NCBI GenBank assembly: GCA_035548495.1 | Contig: DASZSV010000041.1 | Span: 1 to 64,000 of the forward strand | Origin: CAILZL01 sp035548495 | GTDB lineage: Bacteria > Pseudomonadota > Gammaproteobacteria > Steroidobacterales > Steroidobacteraceae | Length of the DNA stretch: 64,000 nucleotides | Direction of reading: 5' to 3' | Part shown: positions 9,826 through 18,029 of the stretch, piece after piece | How positions within the stretch are numbered: the stretch's first letter is position 1 | Layout of the letters: each line of letters begins with the position of its first letter | Translations under genes and position numbers: made by a program | Notes under the pieces: generated by a model | What the model saw: the letters and a program-made list of their open reading frames with translations, nothing else | Database searches by the model: none | What the model was told of the DNA's origin: nothing

Positions 9826-11553
9826 TCACCAGCTTGTGCTGACATCGAATTGATAACGTGAATCGCCACGCCTTGTTTGCACACCATCGCGCAGCGCACG
9901 TGACCAGAACAGGTTGCCGTTGAAATGATCGAACAGGATGAAGTTGAAACCAATGCCGGCGGCACTGACCGAATGACTGGCCGCTTCGTATTGCAGCGGT
10001 TGTGCAATCTGTCCGGTGGCGTAGTCATAAAAAACGAATGCATCCGTCATCAGTGAAGATTTGAACCATTTCCATTGGGGGGTTCCGAATTGCAGAGTGC
10101 TCCTGATGCCGCGATCAACGAGTATTTCTGATTCAAGATAACTGCGCGAACCATCAATGCCCGTCAATGACAATTGTTCATTCTGGATGACGGGATCAAA
10201 GGCATACTGCGCAGAATATTTGAGGGTCACATTGAAATCGGCCGGCAATCTGTTCATCAACATACCGTCGGAACGGAAGATGATGTAATTTGAATTGGCG
10301 AGAAAACGCTTGTTTTCGAAATCATCAGGATTGTTGCGCAAGCCGCGGATGCCGAAATTGCCGGACAGACTGAACGTACCCTGGAGTTTGTCACCGCGCC
10401 ATCCGCCGCTGTAGCCCAGCGAGAAATTGATATAGTTGATCGGCGTGTAATCGAGATGTGCGCTGGATGAAGTTGAAGCATTGCCGTTCTGCGAAGACGC
10501 GGCGGGAAGCTGCTCAAATGGACATTCACCGATATCAGTAGTGTTGTTGCAGATATTCTGCAACGAGTTTTTGTAATCGGCGCTGAACGTAATTGAACCA
10601 AGACTGCTTTGCAGGCCGGCCAGCGGATGAATCAGGCGCACACTGCCGGTCTTGCCTTTGCCGAGCACATTGATCCTGGTATCACCCGAACCGAGGGTTG
10701 CAACACCCGAACGGGAGTCCACATAGATAAGCGACAGCCGGGTCACATCATCAAATACATGAGTGGTGTAGCTGCCCAGCCAGACCTTTACTTGCTGCAG
10801 ATTCTGGGGTGAATACTGGTATTGAACAGCTACCGTGTCCAGACGGCCAAAAAGATTGTTGTAACTCAGTCCCAATGCGGCACGCAACGGTGTGGTATCC
10901 GCAGTGTACTGGTCATTGACATCAAGCGTGGCATGCAATGGCAAGTGATCATCCACTTTAAGACTCAAGTCCACTGTGCCCGGTACGCTGCCTGCTTTCA
11001 GCACGGGAACGACCTGCCGGTCACTGGTCTGCTGATTCAGGTCATTGACCTGTTGCTGCAACACCGGCAATGATGGTGTAGTACCCGGCGTGGCTTCGGG
11101 AAGTGCGGAACGAATCTGGCGATTGGAAAAATAGCGTGCGCCACTGACATGCACATGTTCAAGTCTGGCCTCGGTCACCGCCAGACGTATTATGCCGCCA
11201 TCAACCGTTTGTTCCGGAATATCCACGTACACGGTGCCATAGCCACGATTGTGATACAGCGTTTCCAGTGCCTTGCGTGCGGCTTCAACATCCTGCAGTG
11301 TCTTTTGTTCGCCGAGAAATGGATAAAGCAACGATTCGATATCGCGTTGTGGCAATCTGGTGTTTCCAAGCACGCGAATCTCGAACATGTCGAAGTATTG
11401 TTCCTGTTGTCCGGAAGATGATTGCGGCCGTGTGTTTGCATGTGCAACTTCATCGGCTGAACATGAAGGCATGCAGCACAGATGCATGGTTGCAATTGCA
11501 ACACTTGTTGTTGTTACTCTGGTGATGCAGCCCATGAATATATCCATCAACAA
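9826..11553 (-). CDS. TpsB outer-membrane transporter of two-partner secretion (ShlB/FhaC/HecB family)
   Basis: The 575-residue product is of normal length for a TpsB. It has an N-terminal export signal and then two POTRA-type modules, roughly residues 55-205 (the first begins FEIRVLGNTRLPQRDIESLL). The rest is a C-terminal beta-barrel ending in an aromatic residue. It would secrete the adjacent TpsA across the outer membrane by recognising its TPS domain. The strongly conserved VRGY motif of TpsB L6 loops appears here as SRSY near residue 468 (context DGSRSYLESE), keeping Arg and Tyr but not Gly. It is first in a tpsB-tpsA operon, with a terminator of the preceding gene just upstream. The exact start is uncertain: ATG codons at 11553 and 11547 both give plausible signal peptides. 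Confidence 0.93.
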   Translation of the reverse strand: MLMDIFMGCITRVTTTSVAIATMHLCCMPSCSADEVAHANTRPQSSSGQQEQYFDMFEIRVLGNTRLPQRDIESLLYPFLGEQKTLQDVEAARKALETLYHNRGYGTVYVDIPEQTVDGGIIRLAVTEARLEHVHVSGARYFSNRQIRSALPEATPGTTPSLPVLQQQVNDLNQQTSDRQVVPVLKAGSVPGTVDLSLKVDDHLPLHATLDVNDQYTADTTPLRAALGLSYNNLFGRLDTVAVQYQYSPQNLQQVKVWLGSYTTHVFDDVTRLSLIYVDSRSGVATLGSGDTRINVLGKGKTGSVRLIHPLAGLQSSLGSITFSADYKNSLQNICNNTTDIGECPFEQLPAASSQNGNASTSSSAHLDYTPINYINFSLGYSGGWRGDKLQGTFSLSGNFGIRGLRNNPDDFENKRFLANSNYIIFRSDGMLMNRLPADFNVTLKYSAQYAFDPVIQNEQLSLTGIDGSRSYLESEILVDRGIRSTLQFGTPQWKWFKSSLMTDAFVFYDYATGQIAQPLQYEAASHSVSAAGIGFNFILFDHFNGNLFWSRALRDGVQTRRGDSRYQFDVSTSW

Positions 11554-11564
11554 AAACGGATCGT

Positions 11565-11605
11565 CTCACAAAAAGAAAAAGAGGCTGGACAAAAAGCCCA
11601 GCCTC
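11565..11605 (-). terminator. Rho-independent terminator after the PstS-like gene
   Basis: A perfect 8-bp stem (11581-11588 pairing with 11598-11605) with a 9-nt loop is followed on the minus strand by TTTTTCTTTTTG. It separates the upstream PstS-like gene from tpsB. Confidence 0.85.
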
Positions 11606-11649
11606 CAACACTCTCACACAACTGTGAAGGTTTTTTGTCGCAGTCGTTA

Positions 11650-12954
11650 TTAATTGAAACCAACAGGCGCCTGGCAGCTGTTGCCGCTACGCGAACCAAT
11701 AGCGACTGGATGGCTGTTGTCTGCCTGCGGCAGGGTGGGTACGTTGACGCCAACCGGCAATGCAATCACGCTGGGCGATGCAGTTGTTCCGGGCAACGTG
11801 GTTGCATCCTGCAGACGTCCAATCAGATAGGTTGCCATGGCATTTTCCACGGGATGACTGGCCAATGCGGAGCCGCTGTTGAAGGTGGCTTCAAACCAGT
11901 AATCGTAGTTGCCTGTCGCTGCGGTAAGCGGGCTGGGTTCCACACCATCGATCCACACTATGGAAGTATTTGCCGGCAATGCGCTGGTACCACCCGCAGA
12001 CACTGGCAGATTCTGGATGTTGGCATAGCCGACAGAACCCGCAGTGCCACCGATGCAAGAGATTTCCGCACCAGTGGAGGCATTAATCGTCGGCGTGCTG
12101 ATCAGCTGGTAGGGCGCCGTTGAGCAACCGACTCCTTCGAAATAAATTCCAGCGCCAGCGCGAGTGCCTGAACCGACGTCGCGATTACACACATTGATGG
12201 CACCTGCGGAGAAGAAACCGCTGCCATCAGCCTTTGGCACCTGGCTCCAATCGGTGTAGAAGCCGTTGAAGATCGAGGTCAGTGACTGCTTGGAAATCGA
12301 TACCGTCGTGCTCGAACCGCCAGTGACTGACTTGTTGACGTAGATGGCGAACACTTGGGCAATCGCACTTTGAATGTTTGTGATATTCGCCAATTGCGCC
12401 GGTGTGGGTTGAACACCGAGCAATGTTCCTGATGGCCAGTTGCCGCCAATGAACTGTGCAGGTTCAACGTCGGAAATGCCCAGCAATGTTGTATCTTTCA
12501 CCAGGTTGCCGGTGCCGGTATCCGCATTCAGGTTCCAGTTGGCCACTGGGCAGGTAAAAGAGTGGTTGGTGCCGGTGCAGCTGCTGTTCACCACCAGCCT
12601 GTCAATCTGGACGTTCTTGGCGATGGGACCTACACCAAATACAGAACCACCTTCTGAACGATAATAGGCAATGGCAGTCTTGCCGGCGATAGCTGCCGGC
12701 AACGTGCCATCGTTCTTCAGTGTGCAGCTCATTGCCAGCATGTCAGGTGTTGCTCCTGATGTGGCAGCCGCCGTGTACAGGTCTGCAGTGTCCGCACACA
12801 TGGTTGGAAAGACGGCCTTGAAGGAAACTTTGAATGCTGATGAACCGGAAACCACCAGATTAACGCCATAAGACGCGGTGTTTGCCGGCAAAGCAAAGGC
12901 ACTTCCGCCAACAAGAGTTGCAGCGACGGCTGCAGCAATCTTCAAATTACGCAT
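11650..12954 (-). CDS. PstS-like periplasmic substrate-binding-fold protein
   Basis: The product is 434 residues from the ATG at 12954, which has a good GGAGAG ribosome site 6-7 nt upstream. The frame extends 17 codons further up without such a site. A cleavable signal peptide (RNLKIAAAVAATLVGGSAFA) is followed by a protein with PstS-like features, notably NRDVGSGTRAGAG, resembling the phosphate/anion-binding Ser-Gly-Thr-Arg loop, and a VVSGSSAF N-terminal strand. It is probably exported and binds a small anion or a carbohydrate-linked ligand. No ABC permease or ATPase gene lies nearby, so a classical transport role is not supported. It sits 89 bp downstream of a PEP-CTERM gene in the same orientation, and the two may be co-transcribed. 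The ligand is unknown. Confidence 0.75.
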   Translation of the reverse strand: MRNLKIAAAVAATLVGGSAFALPANTASYGVNLVVSGSSAFKVSFKAVFPTMCADTADLYTAAATSGATPDMLAMSCTLKNDGTLPAAIAGKTAIAYYRSEGGSVFGVGPIAKNVQIDRLVVNSSCTGTNHSFTCPVANWNLNADTGTGNLVKDTTLLGISDVEPAQFIGGNWPSGTLLGVQPTPAQLANITNIQSAIAQVFAIYVNKSVTGGSSTTVSISKQSLTSIFNGFYTDWSQVPKADGSGFFSAGAINVCNRDVGSGTRAGAGIYFEGVGCSTAPYQLISTPTINASTGAEISCIGGTAGSVGYANIQNLPVSAGGTSALPANTSIVWIDGVEPSPLTAATGNYDYWFEATFNSGSALASHPVENAMATYLIGRLQDATTLPGTTASPSVIALPVGVNVPTLPQADNSHPVAIGSRSGNSCQAPVGFN

Positions 12955-13043
12955 GATAACTCTCCGAAAAAACTTGAAAGAACTCACCACACTGCGAGCT
13001 CGCATGAACTCGCAGCTTTGAGTGAAACAGTTCAGGGAATGAT

Positions 13044-13868
13044 TCAGACCTGCTTGCGGCGACCGATGCCGACCAAGCCTGCCAGACCGCTGCCCAGCAA
13101 CCAGAAGGCAGCGGGAATCGGCGTGGTGCTCATGGGTGCATTCATCGTCAATGTGCCATCCGTTCCCAAAGTCAGTGAGTACATTGAATAGGCCACTGCC
13201 TTTGCTCCCGTGCTACCACCACCCGTGGCCAACAGATAGAAGTTGGCAGTCGTGCCCAAACCGGTAATGGCATTGGTCAAGCCACCACCAAACCAGGCCG
13301 GTGCAGTTGGATAACCGGCGCCGGTCTGACCGTAGATGCCGTTCGGTTGAGTGGAGGCCATGTCATCCGCAACACCTGTGCCAATGAACCCGTTCAATGT
13401 TGTCTGCACACCATTGATATTCACAAATGATCCCTTCAGGTTCGAATTGGACAGTGTCGTTCCTGCTGACAGATCAGCCGTGGTTGTAGTCGCAAAACGC
13501 ATTGCACCCAGAGTGTTGGTGATGCCGGTGTACGCACCGCCAAGTACCGCCCACTCAACGTTGTCACTCGGCGCAATTGTGCCCAGGAACGCATTCATGT
13601 TTGCGTCCGGACCAATAGTACCGAGATCAAAACCGGTAATCGGTTGTGCGGCAACAGTATGACCATTGCTGGTGATCTGCTGTGTAGTGATGATGTTGTC
13701 CATGTTGACACCCAAACCACGCGCATACACCGTGTTTTGAGTTGTATCCAGTACATACAACACCAGTTCGCCATTGCCTGTTTCCGGCAATGCCGTGTCG
13801 GCAAACGCGGAAGTGGAAGCCACTGCCAGCGCGCCGACGGCCAAAATCTGCTTCAAAGAAATCTTCAT
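13044..13868 (-). CDS. VPLPA/PEP-CTERM sorted surface protein
   Basis: The 274-residue protein has a signal peptide ending around AFA-DTALP. A C-terminal sorting signal, TPIPAAFWLLGSGLAGLVG followed by GRRKQV, supplies a Pro-x-Pro-Ala motif, a hydrophobic helix and a basic tail. This is the VPLPA variant of PEP-CTERM, the substrate class of exosortase. The middle part is rich in T, N and G, like other extracellular matrix proteins, and has no recognised catalytic domain. The start is supported by AGGGGA 8 nt upstream of the ATG. No exosortase gene is in this window, so it must lie elsewhere if the signal is used. A 7-bp inverted repeat (12992-12998 / 13009-13015) lies between this gene and the next. 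Confidence 0.88.
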   Translation of the reverse strand: MKISLKQILAVGALAVASTSAFADTALPETGNGELVLYVLDTTQNTVYARGLGVNMDNIITTQQITSNGHTVAAQPITGFDLGTIGPDANMNAFLGTIAPSDNVEWAVLGGAYTGITNTLGAMRFATTTTADLSAGTTLSNSNLKGSFVNINGVQTTLNGFIGTGVADDMASTQPNGIYGQTGAGYPTAPAWFGGGLTNAITGLGTTANFYLLATGGGSTGAKAVAYSMYSLTLGTDGTLTMNAPMSTTPIPAAFWLLGSGLAGLVGIGRRKQV

Positions 13869-14343
13869 GAGGAAGTCCCCTAGCTATTGAAAAACTCTGA
13901 ACCTTGCGGTCCGCCCTAAAACTTGAATTGACATCACTCCTGTTTCATTCAGCGCCGTGTTCATCGTGAACACGGCCGCGACATCCTGCATCGCGCCCAA
14001 GTGTGGTTCCTTTCGCACCTTGCCTCCCCATGAGGCAGCACATGTACCGTTTCAACATGCGCAAATTACAAATTGCTCATGTCTTGATGTTTAACGCAGC
14101 TTTAAAGTTTTGCGACGTTATTGCGATTGATCGCGCCAATGTATGACGCGTCCACATCAACGATTACAAAATCATTGCCACGTTGAATAAGCCGACTTTA
14201 GAAATGTTTTGTGACGTGCCGGTTAAGAATCTGTATGACGCGTGCATGACGTCGGCACGATGAACTTCATATGTATGACATCTGTGTCACACAACCGGAC
14301 GGCCGTTCCCGTTCACACGCAAAGACATGTCTGATACGGGCGG
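13869..14343. other. Intergenic regulatory region upstream of the PEP-CTERM gene
   Basis: There is no credible gene in these 475 bases. The stretch holds a perfect 10-bp inverted repeat close to the PEP-CTERM gene and two 12-bp direct copies of TGTATGACGCGT at 14140-14151 and 14232-14243, with a partial third match near 14269. I looked for a -24/-12 sigma-54 promoter on both strands and did not find a convincing one. Confidence 0.6.
13954..13976. repeat. Perfect 10-bp inverted repeat, possible operator or leader hairpin
   Basis: GCCGTGTTCA and TGAACACGGC are separated by TCG. The palindrome lies about 85 bp upstream of the PEP-CTERM start. No T-tract follows on either strand, so a terminator is unlikely; an operator or an mRNA leader hairpin would fit. 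Confidence 0.6.
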
Positions 14344-15219
14344 TCAAGCACGCAGATGTTTGTTGAGAAAACAAATGAGATCCCTGAATGCCTGTCGCGA
14401 TGGATGCGTGTCGTCCACATCCTCTCCGGCGATGCGAAATTCCTTTGTGAAGGTGGCATGCGGACGGCGATTCAACGAATTCCGCCAGTCAACCCCGCCG
14501 TATTCCTTTACTTCCAGGCCGATTGGAAACTCATGTTGCAGGCGCTCCAGCTTCTCGCTTGGACAGATTCGATCCGCGCGGAAACGGCAGGCGAACATGT
14601 GTGCCTCGCCTTCATTAAGACGCTGACGTGCAGCAATGATCTCCTCATCACTGACATTGAGTGCTTTAATGATGCGGGTTCTGATAGCAAAGTATCGATA
14701 CAGCAATGACAACGGTGTTGATGGCTGTGCGGCGACTGCTGCTTTGACCTGCGGGTCAATGATCAATGGAATGACAAAGGCACCCGTCAGGCACATGCCG
14801 ATGGCGCCAAGCCTTGCGTTCTGATTCTGCACGCTTATATATAAAGAGAGTGCACGCAGCCAGTCGGTGATCGGTGCGGACACGCCCGCTTTCAGTCTGG
14901 CGAATTCGCGCGACACACATAGTCGCACTGCGTTACGCAGAGGCGTCCGCTTTGCGAAGGAACCAAACATCCACGGCAAATACACTTGGTAGTGGTGTTG
15001 CACCAACCGGTCCGCAAACATCAATAGTCCTGGTGCAAATCCTGCCAGTTCCGACAACAACAGAATCGGTGGATGACCGCGATCACCGCGATGGTAAACC
15101 GGATGATCAATCCGGTTGTGACTGAAGTGAAACTGTTCATATCCGCTCAGGGATGGACCACGCAGCAAATGGGCATCTGTGACAATCGCGTCAGGGATGG
15201 ACTCAGGCATGTTCGACAT
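14344..15219 (-). CDS. Dienelactone-hydrolase-like alpha/beta hydrolase
   Basis: The 291-residue protein has an alpha/beta-hydrolase layout: a strand at PPILLLSELAGFAPG (oxyanion region) and a nucleophile elbow GAIGMCLTGAF with cysteine at the nucleophile position, as in dienelactone hydrolases. A candidate late Asp/His (AGEDVDDTHPSRQ) lies in the C-terminal third. There is no signal peptide, so it is probably cytoplasmic. The substrate cannot be told from sequence. The gene stands alone between a regulatory gap and a repeat array. ATG codons at 15219 and 15210 are both possible; neither has a strong ribosome site. Confidence 0.75.
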   Translation of the reverse strand: MSNMPESIPDAIVTDAHLLRGPSLSGYEQFHFSHNRIDHPVYHRGDRGHPPILLLSELAGFAPGLLMFADRLVQHHYQVYLPWMFGSFAKRTPLRNAVRLCVSREFARLKAGVSAPITDWLRALSLYISVQNQNARLGAIGMCLTGAFVIPLIIDPQVKAAVAAQPSTPLSLLYRYFAIRTRIIKALNVSDEEIIAARQRLNEGEAHMFACRFRADRICPSEKLERLQHEFPIGLEVKEYGGVDWRNSLNRRPHATFTKEFRIAGEDVDDTHPSRQAFRDLICFLNKHLRA

Positions 15220-15342
15220 GCAGACAGTTCAACATTGATGTATGACGCAATGATGATTTGTGGAGAAAAAGAAGCTCTCACCTTTCCAGCGGCGAAAATG
15301 GAAAGGATAGAGTCGATGTTCGCCGTGCTCACTCTCTGATGA

Positions 15343-15763
15343 CATTTATTTCTTTGCTAAATCGAAGGAACGATGGGAGACCCTGTATCGAAGGAGAGAT
15401 CGAAGGAGAGTTGGTGCACTACGTGCTCCCTGATGTCATTTACTTTTTCTTTGCCAATCTTAGGGCTCGTACAGGACAAGCCTGTTCTACTTCTCTTCTT
15501 TTCTCTTTGGACAACCCCAAAGAGACAACGTGGGAGACCCTGTATCGAAGGAGAGTTGGTGCACTACGTGCTCCCTGATGTCATTTACTTTTTCTTTGCC
15601 AATCTCAGGGCTCGTACAGGACAAGCCTGTTCTACTTCTCTTCTTTTCTCTTTGGACAACCCCAAAGAGACAACGTGGGAGACCCTGTATCGAAGGAGAG
15701 ATCGAAGGAGAGTTGGCGCACTACGTGCTCCCTGATGTCATTTACTTTTTCTTTGCCAATCCA
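15343..15763. repeat. Tandem array of 145/157-bp repeats
   Basis: Nearly identical units begin at 15374, 15531 and 15676; the last is cut short at about 15760. A degenerate partial copy precedes the first. Units one and three carry an extra 12-bp ATCGAAGGAGAG duplication, giving lengths of 157 and 145. Only about two point differences separate the copies, which suggests recent amplification. Each unit contains the T-rich segment TTTACTTTTTCTTTGCC. The plus strand lacks stops in several frames through the array, giving overlapping pseudo-proteins. Because the unit length is not a multiple of three, I do not regard these as genes. Confidence 0.9.
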
Positions 15764-15776
15764 AAGAAAAAGTAAA
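15741..15776. repeat. 15-bp perfect inverted repeat at the end of the tandem array
   Basis: TTTACTTTTTCTTTG (15741-15755) pairs perfectly with CAAAGAAAAAGTAAA (15762-15776) across a 6-nt loop. It closes the tandem array just 3' of tRNA-Met on the minus strand. It may act in transcript termination after the tRNA or be the terminal structure of the repeat element. Confidence 0.7.
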
Positions 15777-15790
15777 ACAAAAAGAAAGAT

Positions 15791-15867
<77 letters not shown>

Positions 15868-15980
15868 ATATATAAGAGTAATGAATGGGTTCAGGTGGCA
15901 GCGCCAGATTCCCAAACCGGGGCGCGAATTTTCTTGTTCACGCCGCCCGCTGTCAAGCAAAACTGCGGTTTTTCCGGCGT

Positions 15981-17072
15981 TCAGACGTTGAATCTGAAGT
16001 GCATGACATCGCCCTCTTTAACGATATATTCCTTGCCTTCCAGACGCAGACGTCCAGCTTCCCTGGCGCCCTGCTCGCCCTTGCCGGCAATGTAGTCATC
16101 GAACGCAATCACTTCGGCGCGGATGAATCCTTTCTCGAAATCGGTGTGGATCACACCTGCCGCCTGAGGCGCAGTGGAACCGGCACGCACCGTCCAGGCG
16201 CGTACTTCTTTCACGCCGGCGGTGAAATAGGTCTGCAAGCCCAACAGCTTGTAACCTGCACGAATCACACGATTCAGGCCAGGTTCATCCAGTCCCATCT
16301 CTTTGAGAAAATCGGCGCGATCCGCTTCGTCGAGTTGTGAAATTTCAGCTTCAATCGCGGCGCACACCGGCACGACTTCGGCATGTTCATCCGCAGCCAG
16401 TTTGCGAACCTCATCGAGATGCGAATTATTGATGAAGCCATTCTCCGCGACGTTGGCGACATACATCAATGGCTTGATGGTGATGAGATGCAACTCGCGC
16501 AACAGCTTCTGTTGATCGGCATCCAGCGCCAGTGAGCGCGCGGGTTTGCCTTCGTCAAGATGTGTGCGTAATCGCTTGAGCACTTCAACCAGTTTGATTG
16601 CATCCTTGTCACCGCTCTTGGTGTTCTTCTCTGCACGTTGCAGTGCGCGTTCCACACTGTCGAGATCGGCCAGTGCCAGTTCGGTATTGATTACTGCAAT
16701 ATCGTCAAGAGGTTTGATCCTGCCGGCCACATGCACCACATCGTCATTCTCGAAACAACGCACCACATGTGCAATGGCATCGGTTTCGCGAATGTGTGCA
16801 AGAAACTTGTTGCCCAACCCCTCACCTTTGGATGCACCAGATACAAGACCTGCAATATCCACGAACTCAACCAATGTCGGAACGATGCGTTCCGGCTTCA
16901 CGATGTCAGCGAGTTGCTGCAGGCGTGGATCGGGTACCGGCACCACGCCTACATTGGGTTCGATGGTGCAGAACGGATAGTTCTCCGCCGCGATCTGCGC
17001 GCGCGTCAGTGCATTGAACAGGGTGGACTTGCCAACGTTTGGCAAACCGACAATGCCGCATTTAATACCCAT
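15981..17072 (-). CDS. ychF: Redox-regulated ATPase YchF (Obg-family P-loop NTPase)
   Basis: The protein is 363 residues, the normal family length. The G1 loop GLPNVGKSTLFNAL lies near residues 8-21, the G3 region DIAGLVSGASKGEGLGNKFL around 70-90, and a YVANVAENGF motif replaces the GTPase NKxD, consistent with ATP preference. A C-terminal TGS domain follows (EVRAWTVRAGS to the end). YchF/EngD binds ribosomes and is linked to stress responses. It is the last gene of the conserved lolB-ispE-prs-rplY-pth-ychF series, 301 bp after pth. Confidence 0.97.
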   Translation of the reverse strand: MGIKCGIVGLPNVGKSTLFNALTRAQIAAENYPFCTIEPNVGVVPVPDPRLQQLADIVKPERIVPTLVEFVDIAGLVSGASKGEGLGNKFLAHIRETDAIAHVVRCFENDDVVHVAGRIKPLDDIAVINTELALADLDSVERALQRAEKNTKSGDKDAIKLVEVLKRLRTHLDEGKPARSLALDADQQKLLRELHLITIKPLMYVANVAENGFINNSHLDEVRKLAADEHAEVVPVCAAIEAEISQLDEADRADFLKEMGLDEPGLNRVIRAGYKLLGLQTYFTAGVKEVRAWTVRAGSTAPQAAGVIHTDFEKGFIRAEVIAFDDYIAGKGEQGAREAGRLRLEGKEYIVKEGDVMHFRFNV

Positions 17073-17159
17073 GATTCAGTTCCACTTTTGTCAATTCAAT
17101 GAATACACCATTCGTCACTGCGTCATCTCCGCCAAGTCAAGGAATCCGGGTGACACACT

Positions 17160-17184
17160 GGATTCCCGCTTGCGCGGGAATGAC
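17160..17184. repeat. REP-like hairpin repeat
   Basis: GGATTCCCGC-TTGC-GCGGGAATGA has an 8-bp perfect stem (17162-17169 / 17174-17181). It lies in the 302-bp ychF-pth gap, where I see no gene. Related copies occur at 26162-26186 and 59556-59579. Such elements are commonly moved by RAYT-type transposases. Confidence 0.75.
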
Positions 17185-17374
17185 CACCTGCCACTTACAG
17201 GTGTCGAGAGCCGGCCTTTACATACTACGGTCTATCAAGACCGCGAAGCGTTGATGCCGCCTGTCTCTTATTGAAACCGTCAAAAACAGGATGTTTTTGC
17301 GGAGCTTCCAGGGATGGATTTACAGCGGTTCCAATAAGACACAAGCAATGCTGATACGAACAAACTCAAAATTG

Positions 17375-17953
17375 TCATCGCGAGTGCAACACATGCATGG
17401 CCTGCTCGGCGCCCATCTCCAGAAAAATCGGCAACTGTTCCATCGCTGCAGCCAATGCACTCATGATCATGTCTTCTTCTTTTGAAGAAGCACGCTGCAA
17501 CACGTAATCAATCACTTGGGATTTGTCACCGGGATGACCAATGCCCAGACGCAAGCGCCAGAAATTCTGACCCACATGCGTGATGATGTCGCGCAAACCA
17601 TTGTGTCCACCATGACCACCACCGAGTTTGAATCTCGCAATGCCTGCGGCAAGATCAAGGTCATCATGCACCACCATCACTTGCTCAACCGGTATCTTCA
17701 TGTAGTCCACCAGCGCACGCACTGCAAGACCACTGCGATTCATGTAGGTCTGCGGCTTCAACAAGGTGATTTCATGCGCGCCGATCCTGATGCGTGAGAC
17801 TTCGCTTTGATAGCGTGCATGTCCGCGAAACTGTGCGCCATACTTGCGGGCCAGCGCATCCACAAACCAGAAGCCCGCATTGTGACGGGTCAGCAAGTGT
17901 TCCTGACCGGGATTACCCAGACCGATGATGGCTTGCAGTGGTGTGCCGGGCAT
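17375..17953 (-). CDS. pth: Peptidyl-tRNA hydrolase
   Basis: The 192-residue protein carries the family landmarks: IIGLGNPGQEHLLTRHNAGFW with the catalytic His near residue 24, KPQTYMNRSG, VVHDDLDLAAG and GGHGGHNGLRDI. It hydrolyses the ester bond of peptidyl-tRNAs that drop off ribosomes, recycling tRNA in the cytoplasm. Its place between rplY and ychF is the usual gammaproteobacterial one. The rplY terminator lies 27 bp upstream, so pth probably depends on readthrough or its own promoter. Confidence 0.97.
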   Translation of the reverse strand: MPGTPLQAIIGLGNPGQEHLLTRHNAGFWFVDALARKYGAQFRGHARYQSEVSRIRIGAHEITLLKPQTYMNRSGLAVRALVDYMKIPVEQVMVVHDDLDLAAGIARFKLGGGHGGHNGLRDIITHVGQNFWRLRLGIGHPGDKSQVIDYVLQRASSKEEDMIMSALAAAMEQLPIFLEMGAEQAMHVLHSR

Positions 17954-17979
17954 AGCAATTCAATTTGTGAATTCGTTAA

Positions 17980-18011
17980 AAAGCAAAAGGGGCTGTCAGT
18001 CAGACAGCCCC
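17980..18011 (-). terminator. Rho-independent terminator after rplY
   Basis: A perfect 9-bp stem GGGGCTGTC/GACAGCCCC (17989-17997 with 18003-18011) and a 5-nt loop are followed on the minus strand by TTTTGCTTTTT. Confidence 0.88.
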
Positions 18012-18029
18012 CGTCACATTACCAATCAC

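Noticed and set aside
11614..11638. Plus-strand hairpin TCACA-CAAC-TGTGA followed by TTTTTT
   Set aside because: The stem is only 5 bp and no plus-strand gene precedes it, so I did not call a terminator.
13954..13976. Considered as a transcription terminator
   Set aside because: There is no T-tract on either strand after the stem.
15258..15775. Overlapping plus-strand open frames in the tandem repeat array, each up to 120 residues
   Set aside because: They arise from repeat units whose length is not a multiple of three, so the same peptide appears in successive frames. There is no ribosome site or family match.
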